A stretch of 64,000 bases of DNA, taken from assembly GCA_964471235.1 (NCBI GenBank), contig CAYYGL010000001.1, forward strand, positions 62,001-126,000, read 5' to 3'. The translations under genes and the position numbers were made by a program. Origin of the DNA: CAYYGL01 sp964471235 (GTDB taxonomy: Bacteria > Calditrichota > Calditrichia > RBG-13-44-9 > J075). Positions 49,721-59,668 of the stretch are shown piece after piece; positions within the stretch are counted from its first letter, which is position 1; every line of letters starts with the position of its first letter. The notes below the pieces were generated by a model that searched no databases, was not told the DNA's origin, and saw only the letters and a list, made by a program, of their open reading frames with translations.

Positions 49721-51085
49721 TTACCCCACCACCCTCTCTAAAACCTCTTTCAAAAATGCCACCAACTCTCCCGCTTGTTTTTTTCGGGAGAATGGGTCCA
49801 CGCCGGTGAAAGGATAGCGGGCAGTGAGAGAGGTGGCATCTGCCATCCAATCTCGCAACACCGCTTTGATGGCTGCCACATCAGAATCCGGCACCACCTC
49901 CCCGGCGTGGCACTCGCGTACCAGGCGGGCGACATCGCTTTCCGGCGGGCATAACGCTAAGATGGGCTTGCGCAGGTAGAGATATTCGTAAATGCGTCCC
50001 GGGGTTACGTGTGGAGCGCCGGGGAATTGAGATTCGATCGCAAGCGCCAGGGCATGAAACCCGGCGGCAGTCTGTAAAGCAGTTTTGTGCGGCTGGTAGG
50101 GTTGAAATTGCACAATGTCCGTTAGGTGAAAGTCGTTTACCAGTTCCAGAAAATCCTGCGACCACTTGCCTAAAAAAATTAGTTGGAATTGATCGGAAAA
50201 ACCGGGAATTTCAGCCTTCAGTTCAGCAAGAGCGCCCAGCAGGGCAATGGGACGGTTTCCCTGGGAATAGATGGTGCCCATAATCCCCAGGCGAAAGGGT
50301 GGGGGAGAAGGCATCCCGTGCTCCGGACTCAACTCGGCAAAATCATCCGGGTCAAACCCATTGCGGATAGTGGTATGGGGTCTTGTGCCGATTTCCGAAA
50401 AACGCTCCCGGTAATCCGCCTCCAGCGCGGGGTTAACAAAGATAAACCCGTCGGCATGGCGCACGCAGAAACGTTCCAGGGCATGGCTCATCCATTCCTG
50501 AAACGATGCCACGCGAGGCAGATAGGGATTGTTGCTCCAACCATCCCGGAAATCCAGCACTACCGGAATTCCGGTAACTTTTTTAACCAGACCTGCAATC
50601 AGCCCGGCGGTAAAGGGGGGCATGGTGGCAACCAGCAGTTGTGCGGGATGACGGCGCAGGTAAACAAGCAGCTTTATCACCGCAAAGGGCAGCCAGAGCA
50701 AGCGAGAATCCGGCACAAACAGGGACATGGCAATTTTACGCAGCTTGCCGCCGCTCTCGTTGGAATTCTCGTTTTCCGGGCTTTTTTTTCTTAAAAGTTT
50801 CCATCGAAATTTTTTAAAAAGGTAAATTAACCGGAAAGGGTCCAACGAACCGCTGCGGATAACCGAGACATGGGGGGGAATATCCTGGGATAAGGTGGAA
50901 TCGCTGCTGTAAAAAAAACTGGGTCTCACGGTGAGCACAGAGACCCGGAACGACTGGTAATCAAAATATTTCAGGAATTTAGTAATGCGCTGCACCCCGC
51001 CGCCACCCATGGGGGGGAAATAGTAACTGATAAATACAATATGCGCTTCAGGGGCAAATTTGTTTGATTTGTGCGACGAGTTCAT
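49721..51085 (-). CDS. GT4-family glycosyltransferase
   Basis: 454 residues. SYYFPPMGGGGVQRITKFLKY at the start is the acceptor-side glycine loop of GT4; LNL-type donor-side segments follow, with IRNGFDPDDF and RIYEYLYLRKPILALCPPES near residue 390. Probably adds a sugar from a nucleotide donor to a surface or exported glycan; substrate unknown. Its start overlaps the deoxynucleoside kinase end by 38 bases, so the two are read together. Confidence 0.85.
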   Translation of the reverse strand: MNSSHKSNKFAPEAHIVFISYYFPPMGGGGVQRITKFLKYFDYQSFRVSVLTVRPSFFYSSDSTLSQDIPPHVSVIRSGSLDPFRLIYLFKKFRWKLLRKKSPENENSNESGGKLRKIAMSLFVPDSRLLWLPFAVIKLLVYLRRHPAQLLVATMPPFTAGLIAGLVKKVTGIPVVLDFRDGWSNNPYLPRVASFQEWMSHALERFCVRHADGFIFVNPALEADYRERFSEIGTRPHTTIRNGFDPDDFAELSPEHGMPSPPPFRLGIMGTIYSQGNRPIALLGALAELKAEIPGFSDQFQLIFLGKWSQDFLELVNDFHLTDIVQFQPYQPHKTALQTAAGFHALALAIESQFPGAPHVTPGRIYEYLYLRKPILALCPPESDVARLVRECHAGEVVPDSDVAAIKAVLRDWMADATSLTARYPFTGVDPFSRKKQAGELVAFLKEVLERVVG

Positions 51086-51671
51086 TCAAGTCGTTGTCTC
51101 CGTTAACGAAATCGGTTTTATCGGCATTCACTTCCAGGATATGAAATTCCTGTTTTGCCCGTGCAATCCAGCGATCATACGCCTGGTTCAGATATGCGAT
51201 ATAGCTACGTTGAATACTCTGTTCAAAATCCCTGCCCCGCTGTCGAATGCGACCCATCAGGGTATCCACCGAGGCTTTCAGGTAGATGATGACATCGAGT
51301 TTCGGCAGGAAGGTAACCATATTGCTGAACAGGTCGCTGTAACAAGCAAAATCGCGTTCGTTCATATACCCCTGCTCATACAGGGAACGGGCAAAGATTT
51401 CCACATCTTCGTAGATGGTGCGGTCCTGGATGGCGTTGATGCCGGAGTCGATGATTTCCTTCTGGGTGCGAAAGCGGTGGGCTAAAAAATAGATTTGCAG
51501 GTTAAAACTCCAGCGCGACATATCGCTGTAAAAATCATCCAGGTAGGGATTGTCAATAACGCTTTCAAAATAAGGCTTCCAGCCCAGGCTGTCTGCCAAC
51601 TTCTGGGTGAGAGTGGTTTTTCCCACGCCAATGTTGCCGGCGATACCAATCAGGTAGGTGCGATTTTCCAT
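51048..51671 (-). CDS. Deoxynucleoside kinase
   Basis: 207 residues. P-loop GIAGNIGVGKTTL at residues 8-20, and DRTIYEDVEIFARSL is the DRS/ERS-like active-site motif. LAHRFRTQKEI is the substrate-side Arg region. The family (dAK/dGK/dCK of bacteria and eukaryotes) phosphorylates deoxynucleosides for salvage; the base preference is not clear. No operon logic links it to the glycosyltransferase downstream. Confidence 0.92.
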   Translation of the reverse strand: MENRTYLIGIAGNIGVGKTTLTQKLADSLGWKPYFESVIDNPYLDDFYSDMSRWSFNLQIYFLAHRFRTQKEIIDSGINAIQDRTIYEDVEIFARSLYEQGYMNERDFACYSDLFSNMVTFLPKLDVIIYLKASVDTLMGRIRQRGRDFEQSIQRSYIAYLNQAYDRWIARAKQEFHILEVNADKTDFVNGDNDLNELVAQIKQICP

Positions 51672-51854
51672 AACTTTTTCGGTTTAGAATGAAACGTGAA
51701 AACAATGATACGTAAAACAGGAAACTTCTCCACAGGCAAAGTTACCTGTCGGACGATAGCCTCAATCTTATGGATTTTGGGTGGGAAAGTCAAGGACTTG
51801 ACTGAATCTTGCTTATCCGGAATAGAGTTCAGAATGAAGATGGTGAATGAGCAA

Positions 51855-53546
51855 CTACGAAACATTGGCAACCCACACCGGATTGCTCAGGCAAAATGTC
51901 TCCCCCTGTTTGCCTCCTGCAAACACCTCCAACCGAACATATCCCGCCGCGAATCCTTCCGGAAAGTTGATGTCCTTATGTAATTCATAACCGACGGCAG
52001 GAACTTCAATCTCCCGGCAGCTTTCTGTTCCCGAAGCGTCATCCCCGGTATATAACCGCACCCGGGACAGGGGTCCGAACTCCGGTGTGCTGACTGCCTG
52101 AACGGTTATCCGGCAGGGGGTGGAGGCAGGAATCGTTCCCCCCAGGGTAATTTCCTGATCCTGAAAATGAATGTTAAGGTTTGCTGCCGGCCCGGTGGAA
52201 ACAATTACCCTCTTTTCCCGGAGGCTGTTCAGTAGCGTTTGCTGATCAAATGATGTCTCACAAAACACCCCGGTGCGGGTCTGTCCCAATAGTTGCTGAC
52301 GGTTATAATTCATCCGCCACAGGGGTACCGCCACCTGTCGGAAGCAATTGAAATTGCCATGCGCATCGGTGCCCCCTAAAATGCCCACACGCAGCCCGTT
52401 CAGCAATGCCTTTACCCATTCCGCTTTCCCCTGATAAAATGTGCGATTGATCCTCCCGTTTAAAATCTGCCAGTAGTCCAGTTCCGGTTGATGCAAGTCT
52501 GTTGCGTGCCATCCGTCGCGGTTCAACAGCAGTTTCTGCGAAAGGGGGGGCACATCAAACGGATGAGCCGCGGCGATGATTCCGCTCTGGTTTTTTCTCA
52601 CGGCTTTAAACAAATCCGGCAACGGTAAGGTGGGGCGATTGGTAAAAGGATTTAATTTGCCATCGCCGTTTCCCGGAAAAAAAGCCGGGCTACCCAGCAC
52701 CAGGCAATGGACATTCCTGCCTTTGTGATTTCCGGCAGAGACCTCTTCCCCGGCCATTACCAACACCGGATTCTCCCCGTCATTTATTTCCCGGCATTCC
52801 TTTTGAAACCGTTGCCATACGGCAGGGGAGGGCGAAGGGTTGGAACCGCGTTCCAGGTCAAAAGAATGGTCCGTAATTGCCACAAAGTGCAATCCCAGGC
52901 TATGGGCGCATTGGGCAATGGCTTTTATCGGAGCACCGAATTCCACCGGATCATCAGTATAATTGCTATGCACGTGTAAATCGCCCCAGTATAAGTTGGG
53001 CAGCCGGGGAAGGGGAGTGGGGGCAATTTGAATCCGGAACGGAGGGTGGGGGAGACCCCGGTAATTATCCTGCTGCAACTGTTTGTTTTCACCGTTTATG
53101 CGGTAGTGCAGCGTTGCCGTGACCTCGTAAGTTCCGGGGTGGGGGAAGTGCTCGGGTTCAATGAAAAATGATTTCCAGTAAAAAGGAGCACGGATGGAAC
53201 GGGCGAAGTCAATCGGGATGGAGATGGAATGGGCGGACTCTTGCCGTTGGACAACAATTTGAACGGAAATGGTTTCCACTGGAAAACGATCGGCATCTTT
53301 GACTATCAGAAAAAGCGGCACCGGAGAGTTGGGGGTACTGCGAAAGGGCAGATCAAAAAGAATTTCCGGCTCTCTATGGAACAATCTTCCCCGGAGGCCG
53401 GGTAAGCGGAGGTGAATTTCGGCATATCCCAGCACCATGATTACCAGCAGCAACAAAATCCGGGGCAGGGAGAAAGCATCATGCCAATCGTGACCGGACT
53501 GATGGAAAAGAGTCGTGGATATGGTGAGGAAGAAGAATGGGCTCAT
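51855..53546 (-). CDS. CehA/McbA-like PHP-domain metallohydrolase with membrane segment
   Basis: 563 residues. A hydrophobic helix at about 29-47 (RILLLLVIMVLGYAEIHL) anchors it. A beta-sandwich region follows, then PHP motifs: DLHVHSNYTDD near 191, FVAITDHSFD near 225, IIAAAHPFD and GGTDAHGNF. These give the metal ligands of PHP phosphoesterases. CehA/McbA-family annotation is from the motif pattern. The ATG overlaps the histidine kinase stop by four bases (ATGA), so the two are coupled. Confidence 0.85.
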   Translation of the reverse strand: MSPFFFLTISTTLFHQSGHDWHDAFSLPRILLLLVIMVLGYAEIHLRLPGLRGRLFHREPEILFDLPFRSTPNSPVPLFLIVKDADRFPVETISVQIVVQRQESAHSISIPIDFARSIRAPFYWKSFFIEPEHFPHPGTYEVTATLHYRINGENKQLQQDNYRGLPHPPFRIQIAPTPLPRLPNLYWGDLHVHSNYTDDPVEFGAPIKAIAQCAHSLGLHFVAITDHSFDLERGSNPSPSPAVWQRFQKECREINDGENPVLVMAGEEVSAGNHKGRNVHCLVLGSPAFFPGNGDGKLNPFTNRPTLPLPDLFKAVRKNQSGIIAAAHPFDVPPLSQKLLLNRDGWHATDLHQPELDYWQILNGRINRTFYQGKAEWVKALLNGLRVGILGGTDAHGNFNCFRQVAVPLWRMNYNRQQLLGQTRTGVFCETSFDQQTLLNSLREKRVIVSTGPAANLNIHFQDQEITLGGTIPASTPCRITVQAVSTPEFGPLSRVRLYTGDDASGTESCREIEVPAVGYELHKDINFPEGFAAGYVRLEVFAGGKQGETFCLSNPVWVANVS

Positions 53547-54874
53547 ACCGGAAAGATCAGTTTTACGGTGGTTCCCTGGTTTGGCTGGCTTTCAACGGAT
53601 ATCTGCCCGTTCATTTGTTCCACCAATTGTTTGGTAATTGCCATGCCCAGACCGCTGCCAGTGGCGCGGGTGCTAAAAAACGGATCAAAAATCTTCTCCA
53701 GAGTCTCCCGCGGCATACCCACGCCGTCATCTTTCACCTCGATAACACAGCGGAGGGAGCGCTGGGAAACCGTATAACCGCGTACCAGGATGTTCCCCTG
53801 GTCCCCTGTTGCCTGGCGGGCATTTTCCAGAATATTGAGTATGATTTGCTTGAAAGCATCCCGGTCCAACTGCACTTTGGGTAAAGAGGGTTCGAAATGG
53901 GCGGAGATGCGTTCATCGTTGAGCTGGTCTACCAAAGGGGTGATGACCTCCGCCGGGTTGGTGGGTTGAAGATTAGGTTCTTTTTGACGGGCAAACTGCA
54001 AAAATTCATTCACCAATCGATTCAAACGATCAATTTCTTCGGGAATGAAATCGAACAATTCATTTTCCTCGGAGGAGTATTTTCGTCTCAACACATCGGC
54101 TGAGCCTTTGATGATACTCAGCGGGTTGCGGATTTCATGGGCTACCATCGCTGCCATTTGTCCAAGGTGCGCCAGGCGGGTTTGCTGATGCAGCCGGGTT
54201 TCCACGGCAAATAACTGACGTACCGCCAGGATAATTAATACGGCAAAAAGGATTATCATTCCCAATGCACCTAATGCCACATATAACAAAGTATGCTCAA
54301 AAAATCTGAGATTTGAAAACAATTGGGCCGGCGCTTCGGTGATTAACACGGCGGCAACGTCTCCATTCTCATCCCGAATCGGGGTGTAAGCAGTCAAAAA
54401 GTACTGATCTGCCAGCCGGTTCAATTCCGGTTCCGGGCTGTTGCCCAGGGTTGCCTGGAGAAACAGTGAGTCGTTGAAAAGAAATTTTTCCAGGCGATTG
54501 GCAGCAGGTTCGGTTAATTCATACCCGATAAATTGCCGCCGGTCCAATGATACCACAAAAATATCTTCCAACTGACTGCGCTGTTTAAAATCATACAATA
54601 ATGTATGCAGGGTAATCACATTCCATTCATTTGCCCCGGCGCTGAAAATGTCCTGAAGCAAAAATGTTTCCCCGACAATCTTTTCACTCAACTGTTCAGC
54701 GTAAATTTCACCGGTGACCCGGAGATGCTGCTTTAATTGTGCTAAGATGTCGGTTGTGAAGGAACGAATAAAGAACCAGCCCCAAAAGTTTAAACCGGTT
54801 AGTATTACAATCCCAACGCCCAACAAGCTGTAGATAACTTTTTTATTGGAGAACAGTTTTGCGCTATTCATCAT
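53543..54874 (-). CDS. Membrane sensor histidine kinase
   Basis: About 443 residues from ATG 54874, one of two consecutive ATGs that overlap the NYN gene's end; a longer reading from 54922 is possible. Membrane helices at about 12-34 and 190-213 flank a periplasmic sensor of about 155 residues. The H-box HLGQMAAMVAHEIRNPLSII contains the phosphorylated His near 242; the N, G1, F and G2 boxes of the ATPase follow (ILENARQAT, DDGVGMP, FDPFFSTRATGSGLGM). No response regulator lies next to it. It lies in a three-gene operon with the NYN and PHP proteins. Confidence 0.92.
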   Translation of the reverse strand: MMNSAKLFSNKKVIYSLLGVGIVILTGLNFWGWFFIRSFTTDILAQLKQHLRVTGEIYAEQLSEKIVGETFLLQDIFSAGANEWNVITLHTLLYDFKQRSQLEDIFVVSLDRRQFIGYELTEPAANRLEKFLFNDSLFLQATLGNSPEPELNRLADQYFLTAYTPIRDENGDVAAVLITEAPAQLFSNLRFFEHTLLYVALGALGMIILFAVLIILAVRQLFAVETRLHQQTRLAHLGQMAAMVAHEIRNPLSIIKGSADVLRRKYSSEENELFDFIPEEIDRLNRLVNEFLQFARQKEPNLQPTNPAEVITPLVDQLNDERISAHFEPSLPKVQLDRDAFKQIILNILENARQATGDQGNILVRGYTVSQRSLRCVIEVKDDGVGMPRETLEKIFDPFFSTRATGSGLGMAITKQLVEQMNGQISVESQPNQGTTVKLIFPV

Positions 54875-55367
54875 CCTCACCGCTGTCGAAAAGGGATTTC
54901 CAGTACTGGATTTCATCCTCATTTAAGTTGGGATCGTATTTGAGACCATTGGGAGGTTCCGGAGCATCATCCCGGGTGGGAGCGGACGCCCGTAGAATTC
55001 GGGAAAAATCAGCACTGGACAGACAGCCTGCCCCATGGTCGCGGGCGGTAAATTGGATGGCATTGTCAGAACTGACCACGGTTAATTCAGCAGGGTGCTT
55101 TTCCTTGCGGATCATCTCGCGAATAATGTCATCGGCTTCTTTATCTGCCTGACTGAAAATGATGCGCAGGAGCTTACTTACCCGGGCATTGGTGGTTCGG
55201 GAAGTCGCCCCGTCAAATACGACTGTGAGATGATAGCCGGTGCGATTTGCGTAAGAGAGCAACAAGCGATTCAGATGCTCCCGCTGACCCTCCAGGTCCA
55301 GGTGCTGAGGAACCCCCAGGGAAGAATTACGAAGCAAATTGTATCCGTCGATAATAAACCGTTTCAT
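54864..55367 (-). CDS. NYN-domain (YacP-like) protein
   Basis: 167 residues. FIIDGYNLLR, VVFDG, EADDIIREMI and VVSSDNAIQF hold the acidic residues of the NYN/PIN-like nuclease fold. YacP-like members of Firmicutes (Rae1) cleave mRNA on the ribosome; here the role is unknown. It ends in a long acidic tail (YDPNLNEDEIQYWKSLFDS). It overlaps the kinase start. Confidence 0.88.
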   Translation of the reverse strand: MKRFIIDGYNLLRNSSLGVPQHLDLEGQREHLNRLLLSYANRTGYHLTVVFDGATSRTTNARVSKLLRIIFSQADKEADDIIREMIRKEKHPAELTVVSSDNAIQFTARDHGAGCLSSADFSRILRASAPTRDDAPEPPNGLKYDPNLNEDEIQYWKSLFDSGEDDE

Positions 55368-55470
55368 GCTGTTTTTATGGGAAAAATAACCGGAGAAGGA
55401 TTGGGAAGCAAGTGAAACGTGAAGCGTGGGACCTGGTTATCGAAACTTGCTTTGATGCTCACACTGGTTA

Positions 55471-55525
55471 TCAAAACAAGTTTTGATGCTCCCAAGTTTT
55501 GATGCTCCCAAGTTTTGATGCTCCT
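55471..55525. repeat. Palindrome plus three tandem 16-base copies
   Basis: TCAAAAC-AA-GTTTTGA at 55471-55486 merges with three near-identical 16-base units AAGTTTTGATGCTCCC (55478-55493, 55494-55509, 55510-55525, the last ending T). The unit is half of the dispersed palindrome seen at 46713, with T for C in GATGCTCC. Confidence 0.85.
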
Positions 55526-55533
55526 TGCGTTTA

Positions 55534-55908
55534 TCAGCAGGTGGAATGAAACAACCCACCCACTGGTTTTTGCTCCCGGAGGTTATTGTATAATTCCACT
55601 GACTTTTTCGTGGGAAGTACGTGTACTTCGATACCCTCTCGTTTCAGCATATCCAGGGTTTCCGGACAAATATGAAGTTGTTTCAGCATGCCACGGGAGA
55701 GAATCACCACCTGCGCCCCATGCTCTAAAAGTTCCTGAACATCCGCCGGTTGAATTCCGGGTACATGGCGGGTACCGGTTTCGTTCCAGTCCCATTCCCG
55801 GGCACCACCGGGAAAGAGCTTGGCATCCTTGAATGGATGGGACTGCCCATCCACTTCAATGCGCCCCCAGGAGATATGGGTGATGCGCGGCGATTGGACT
55901 ATTGACAT
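55534..55908 (-). CDS. Mth938-like (DUF498) domain protein
   Basis: 124 residues, one domain. ISWGRIEVDGQSHPFKDAKLF, RHVPGIQPADVQELLEHGAQ and VVILSRGM match the MTH938-like domain, a small alpha/beta fold of unknown function, conserved from archaea to humans. No signal peptide. It stands alone; its promoter was not identified. Confidence 0.82.
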   Translation of the reverse strand: MSIVQSPRITHISWGRIEVDGQSHPFKDAKLFPGGAREWDWNETGTRHVPGIQPADVQELLEHGAQVVILSRGMLKQLHICPETLDMLKREGIEVHVLPTKKSVELYNNLREQKPVGGLFHSTC

Positions 55909-55953
55909 GATGAAGTCCTCCCTGCTGCTGGAATATTTTTGGTGCTAACGCCC

Positions 55954-56003
55954 CGGAGTCAAAATAAATTTTGACGCTCCGGAGCGACAAAACTTGTTTT
56001 GTC
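55954..56003. repeat. Two palindromes of the GTCAAAAC/GTTTTGAC family
   Basis: GTCAAAAT-AA-ATTTTGAC (55959-55976) followed by GACAAAAC-TT-GTTTTGTC (55986-56003), again two hairpins in a row with GGAGC between, as at 46713-46776. Confidence 0.82.
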
Positions 56004-56102
56004 AATAAGACCGCGTCTGTAGAAAACCAAGAAGCCATTAAAGGGTTCCTTGCTTTTTACGCCGGAGAAAGATTGTCAAATTAAAATTGGACGCTCCGTT
56101 TC

Positions 56103-56147
56103 CAAAAAAAACCGCTCGCTGCCGGTAAGATAACGACAACGAGCGGT
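56103..56147 (-). terminator. Rho-independent terminator of the fatty-acid operon
   Basis: Read leftward from 56147: ACCGCTCG, a 21-base loop, then CGAGCGGT (8-base stem, 56147-56111) followed by TTTTTTTTGG. It begins 26 bases after the fadN stop codon and is the clearest terminator in the window. Confidence 0.9.
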
Positions 56148-56172
56148 GGAGGCAACTATTTGATAGGTGTGC

Positions 56173-58518
56173 TTAATTCCTCAATGGTTTGCCGGTTTTA
56201 AGCATGTATGCCATTCGTTCCTGCGATTTCGTCTCCTGACACAACTGCACGAAGGCTTCCCGTTCCAGATCCAGCAGGTATTGCTCATCTACCGGTGTGG
56301 TGAAACCGGCTTTATCTCCGCCGGTTAACACGTAAGCCAGATTTTTACCGATCAGCAAATCGTGTTCACTAATGGCTCCCTGTTTCAACATGGCATCCAG
56401 GGTACCCTCGATTGCCAGCCTGCCGCCCTCACCCGGCAAATAAATTTCCTTCCGGGGTTCCGGCGGTTGATATCCGGCAGCCATTTCCAGCACTGTTTGT
56501 TTGGCTTCGTAAATCAGGTGGTCGGGATTGATCACAATCCGGTCCTGTTTGGTGAGATAGCCCATGGGAATTCCTTCCGCTGCCGATGAAGACACTTTGG
56601 CAAATCCAATCGTCTCAAATGCCTTTTGTACCGGCGGAAAGGGTCCGGAGCGCACTTTTTGCATCTTATCGATAAAGTTCAGCAGTACCCGCAAGGTGCC
56701 GCCCCCGCCGGGTATCAATCCCACCCCCACTTCCACAGCGCCGACATAGAGTTCCGCAGAAGCGACGATGCGGTTAGCTGCCGCGGTAATCTCAAATCCG
56801 CCGCCCAGACACATGTTAAAGGGTGCACTCACCACCGGGAAATCGGAATACTTCAACTGCTGACCGATATCCTGAAACGACCTGCTCAGCGCCTCGATGG
56901 TGCTCCATTCCTTTGCCCGGCACAATTCCAGGATCATCGCCAGGTTTGCCCCGGCAGAGAAATGTTTGCCCTGGTTCCCGATCACCAACCCCTTATAGCC
57001 TTGTGTCGGAATGAGTTCCAGCGCCTCTTGCAGCAGGTCAAACATTGCCGGGTCCAGCGGATTGAAATCCGGCTGAGCAATGCTGTGAAATTCCGCACAC
57101 AACACACCGTCTCCCAGGTCGATCAGACTGGCGCTCCAGTTCTCCCGAATCACCCGTTCTTTGGCTTTTTCCAGGGAGAGATGAATCACCTTTTCCGACA
57201 GTTTTACCGGCTGATAGCTTTTCTGATGGAGATCGTAGAAAAATGTTCTTCCATCCTGCACCGTATAAAAGTGTTTATGCCCGGATTGCAGCATCTCTTC
57301 CACCCATTGAGGGACCGGCTTGCCTTCTTCCTTCATCCGCTGTACCGATTTCTCCACGCCGATAGCGTCCCAGGTTTCAAAAGGACCCATTTCCCAGCCA
57401 AAGCCCCATTTCAGCGCATTATCCACATTGACGATGTCATCGGCAATTTCCGGGATGCGGTTGGCGGAATAGATGAGGGTGTTCGCCAGAATTTCCCAGA
57501 CGAACTCACCGGCTTTATCCGGGTTGTATACCAGTGCGTTAATCTTACCGGCGGTGGTGTGGTATCTTTTTGCGATGCGAATACCGTCGAAGCGCACTTT
57601 TTTGCGGGGGTGGTATTCCAGGCTGTCCAGGTTCAGCGCCAGAATCTCTTTCCCTTCTTTTTTGTAGAATCCCTGACCGCTCTTCTGCCCCAGCCATTTG
57701 TTTTCTATCATCTTTTGCAGGAAACCGGGAATCTTGAAAATTTCCCGCTTCTCGTCATCCGGGCAGTTATCATAAGCGGTATTTGCCACATGGGCAAGGG
57801 TATCCAGTCCGACCACATCAGCCGTGCGAAAGGTAGCGCTTTTGGGGCGTCCCAGTACCGGTCCGGTTAACGCATCCACCTCTTCCACGGAAAGACGCAT
57901 TTTCCGGGCGACTTGCAGGGTTGCCATCATTCCATATACCCCAATGCGGTTGGCGATAAAATTCGGCGTGTCTTTGGCATACACAATCCCCTTACCCAGA
58001 ACATTTTCGCAAAATGCCACCATCGTATCGGTCACTTCCGGGAGGGTGTCTTCCCCGGGAACAATCTCCAGCAGATGCATGTAGCGGGGCGGGTTGAAAA
58101 AGTGCGTCACCAGGAAGCGTTTCCGGAAGTTTTCCGGCATGCCCTCGGTCATGTCCTTAATGGAGATACCGGAAGTATTGCTGGTCACGATGGCATTTTC
58201 CTTTAGATAGGGACTGATTTTTTTGAACAGGGATTGTTTAATATCCAGCCGTTCTACCACCGCTTCAATCACCCAATCCACCTCTTTTAATTTTTCCAGA
58301 TGATCATCAAAATTACAGGGAGTGATCAATTTTACCGATTTGGGGTTATAGAAAGCCGCCGGTTTAATTTTGGTGGCTGTCTGAATTCCTTTTTCGGCAA
58401 TTTCCTGGGAGATGTCGAACGCCAGGGAGGGAATGCCGGCGTTGGCTAAATGGGCGGCAATCTGGCTGCCCATTACCCCCGTCCCCAAAACGGCAACTTT
58501 TTTAATGGGAGTACTCAT
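56173..58518 (-). CDS. fadN: 3-hydroxyacyl-CoA dehydrogenase / enoyl-CoA hydratase (FadN type)
   Basis: About 781 residues from ATG 58518, which follows AGGAGG by 6 bases. The NAD-binding dehydrogenase comes first (VAVLGTGVMGSQIAAHLAN), with VTSNTSGISI and HFFNPP motifs, and the crotonase fold is last (LVIGNQGKHFSAGANLAMI). This order is opposite to E. coli FadB and matches Bacillus FadN, as do the length and the neighbours. It carries out the two middle steps of beta-oxidation. It starts 13 bases after fadA. Confidence 0.92.
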   Translation of the reverse strand: MSTPIKKVAVLGTGVMGSQIAAHLANAGIPSLAFDISQEIAEKGIQTATKIKPAAFYNPKSVKLITPCNFDDHLEKLKEVDWVIEAVVERLDIKQSLFKKISPYLKENAIVTSNTSGISIKDMTEGMPENFRKRFLVTHFFNPPRYMHLLEIVPGEDTLPEVTDTMVAFCENVLGKGIVYAKDTPNFIANRIGVYGMMATLQVARKMRLSVEEVDALTGPVLGRPKSATFRTADVVGLDTLAHVANTAYDNCPDDEKREIFKIPGFLQKMIENKWLGQKSGQGFYKKEGKEILALNLDSLEYHPRKKVRFDGIRIAKRYHTTAGKINALVYNPDKAGEFVWEILANTLIYSANRIPEIADDIVNVDNALKWGFGWEMGPFETWDAIGVEKSVQRMKEEGKPVPQWVEEMLQSGHKHFYTVQDGRTFFYDLHQKSYQPVKLSEKVIHLSLEKAKERVIRENWSASLIDLGDGVLCAEFHSIAQPDFNPLDPAMFDLLQEALELIPTQGYKGLVIGNQGKHFSAGANLAMILELCRAKEWSTIEALSRSFQDIGQQLKYSDFPVVSAPFNMCLGGGFEITAAANRIVASAELYVGAVEVGVGLIPGGGGTLRVLLNFIDKMQKVRSGPFPPVQKAFETIGFAKVSSSAAEGIPMGYLTKQDRIVINPDHLIYEAKQTVLEMAAGYQPPEPRKEIYLPGEGGRLAIEGTLDAMLKQGAISEHDLLIGKNLAYVLTGGDKAGFTTPVDEQYLLDLEREAFVQLCQETKSQERMAYMLKTGKPLRN

Positions 58519-58531
58519 GGCAAACCTCCTT

Positions 58532-59668
58532 TCACAATCGCTCGATGATGGTGGCAATTCCCTGACCGGTACCGATGCACATGGTAGCCAGACCCAATTT
58601 GGCGTTGCGTTGATCCATTACATTCAACAAAGTGGTTAAGATGCGTGCCCCGGAGCACCCCAGGGGATGACCCAGTGCCACCGCGCCGCCATTGAGATTG
58701 ATTTTATTCATATCCCACCCGCCTTTTTTGATGACATACAGCGATTGGGCGGCAAAGGCTTCATTCAACTCAATCACCTCGATATCGTTCATCGTCAGAC
58801 CGGCGCGTTTCAGGGCTTTTTCTGTAGCCGGTAACGGTCCCATGCCCATCCGCTGCCAGTCGACTCCGGCAATCGCCCGGGAAATAATGCGTGCCCGGGG
58901 TTTTAACCCGAATTCTTTGGCGGTTTCAGCGCTGGTTAACAACACCGCCGCAGCGCCGATAGAATACGGGCTGCTGGTGGCAGCGGTCACTGTGCCGTCT
59001 TTCAGAAATGCCGGTTTCAGGGACTTCATCTTTTCAATATCCGGCTCCCGGGGTCCTTCATCCCGGTTGATTACCACATCGTTATGGCGAATGGGTATCA
59101 CTTCATTTTCGAATCGCCCGTTCTTCCAGGCATCTAACGCTTTCTGATGAGAAGCAATCGCGAACTCTTCCTGTTCTTCCCGGGAGATGTTGCCTTCCGT
59201 TGCCAGAATCTCCGCGGTCTCACCCATTCCCATATAAAAATTTTTCTTCATCAAATCCGGGTGAAAGCTGGGGTTGTATCCACCCATGGGAACGGAAAAC
59301 ATATCTTCCACACCCCCGGCAATCACGGCATCGGCATCGCCCAGGGTAATGGCATAATCCGCCTGATGCACCGCATCCATGGACGAGCCGCAAAAGCGAT
59401 TTACCACTTTGGCGCCTGCTTCTTTGGGGATGCCGGCTAATACGGCAACAGAACGGGCAATGAGCATTCCCTGGGTGCCTTCCGGAAATGCACAGCCGAA
59501 GATAACATCATCAATTTTCTCTACCGGCAGCGCCGCGTTCCGTTTCAGTAATCCCTGTACCACCTGGGCTGCCAGATCATCCGGGCGTATCCCAACCATC
59601 TGACCCCGTTTCACCCCAATCGGGCTGCGTACGGCGTCAACGATTACACTTGCTTGCTCTTTTGCCAT
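58532..59668 (-). CDS. fadA: Acetyl-CoA C-acyltransferase (thiolase)
   Basis: 378 residues. The acyl-accepting Cys is in VNRFCGSSMDAV near residue 90, His in GGAVALGHPLGCSGAR, and the second Cys in CIGTGQGIA; in the last motif Thr replaces the usual Gly (CIGGGQG). Length and motifs are normal for a beta-oxidation thiolase. It cleaves 3-ketoacyl-CoA to acetyl-CoA. It follows fadE by 209 bases and precedes fadN. Confidence 0.94.
   Translation of the reverse strand: MAKEQASVIVDAVRSPIGVKRGQMVGIRPDDLAAQVVQGLLKRNAALPVEKIDDVIFGCAFPEGTQGMLIARSVAVLAGIPKEAGAKVVNRFCGSSMDAVHQADYAITLGDADAVIAGGVEDMFSVPMGGYNPSFHPDLMKKNFYMGMGETAEILATEGNISREEQEEFAIASHQKALDAWKNGRFENEVIPIRHNDVVINRDEGPREPDIEKMKSLKPAFLKDGTVTAATSSPYSIGAAAVLLTSAETAKEFGLKPRARIISRAIAGVDWQRMGMGPLPATEKALKRAGLTMNDIEVIELNEAFAAQSLYVIKKGGWDMNKINLNGGAVALGHPLGCSGARILTTLLNVMDQRNAKLGLATMCIGTGQGIATIIERL

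Noticed and set aside
56626..57870. Long open frame (414 codons) on the plus strand
   Set aside because: It is antisense to fadN, has no ribosome site and no recognisable domain; the FadN reading is fully supported.
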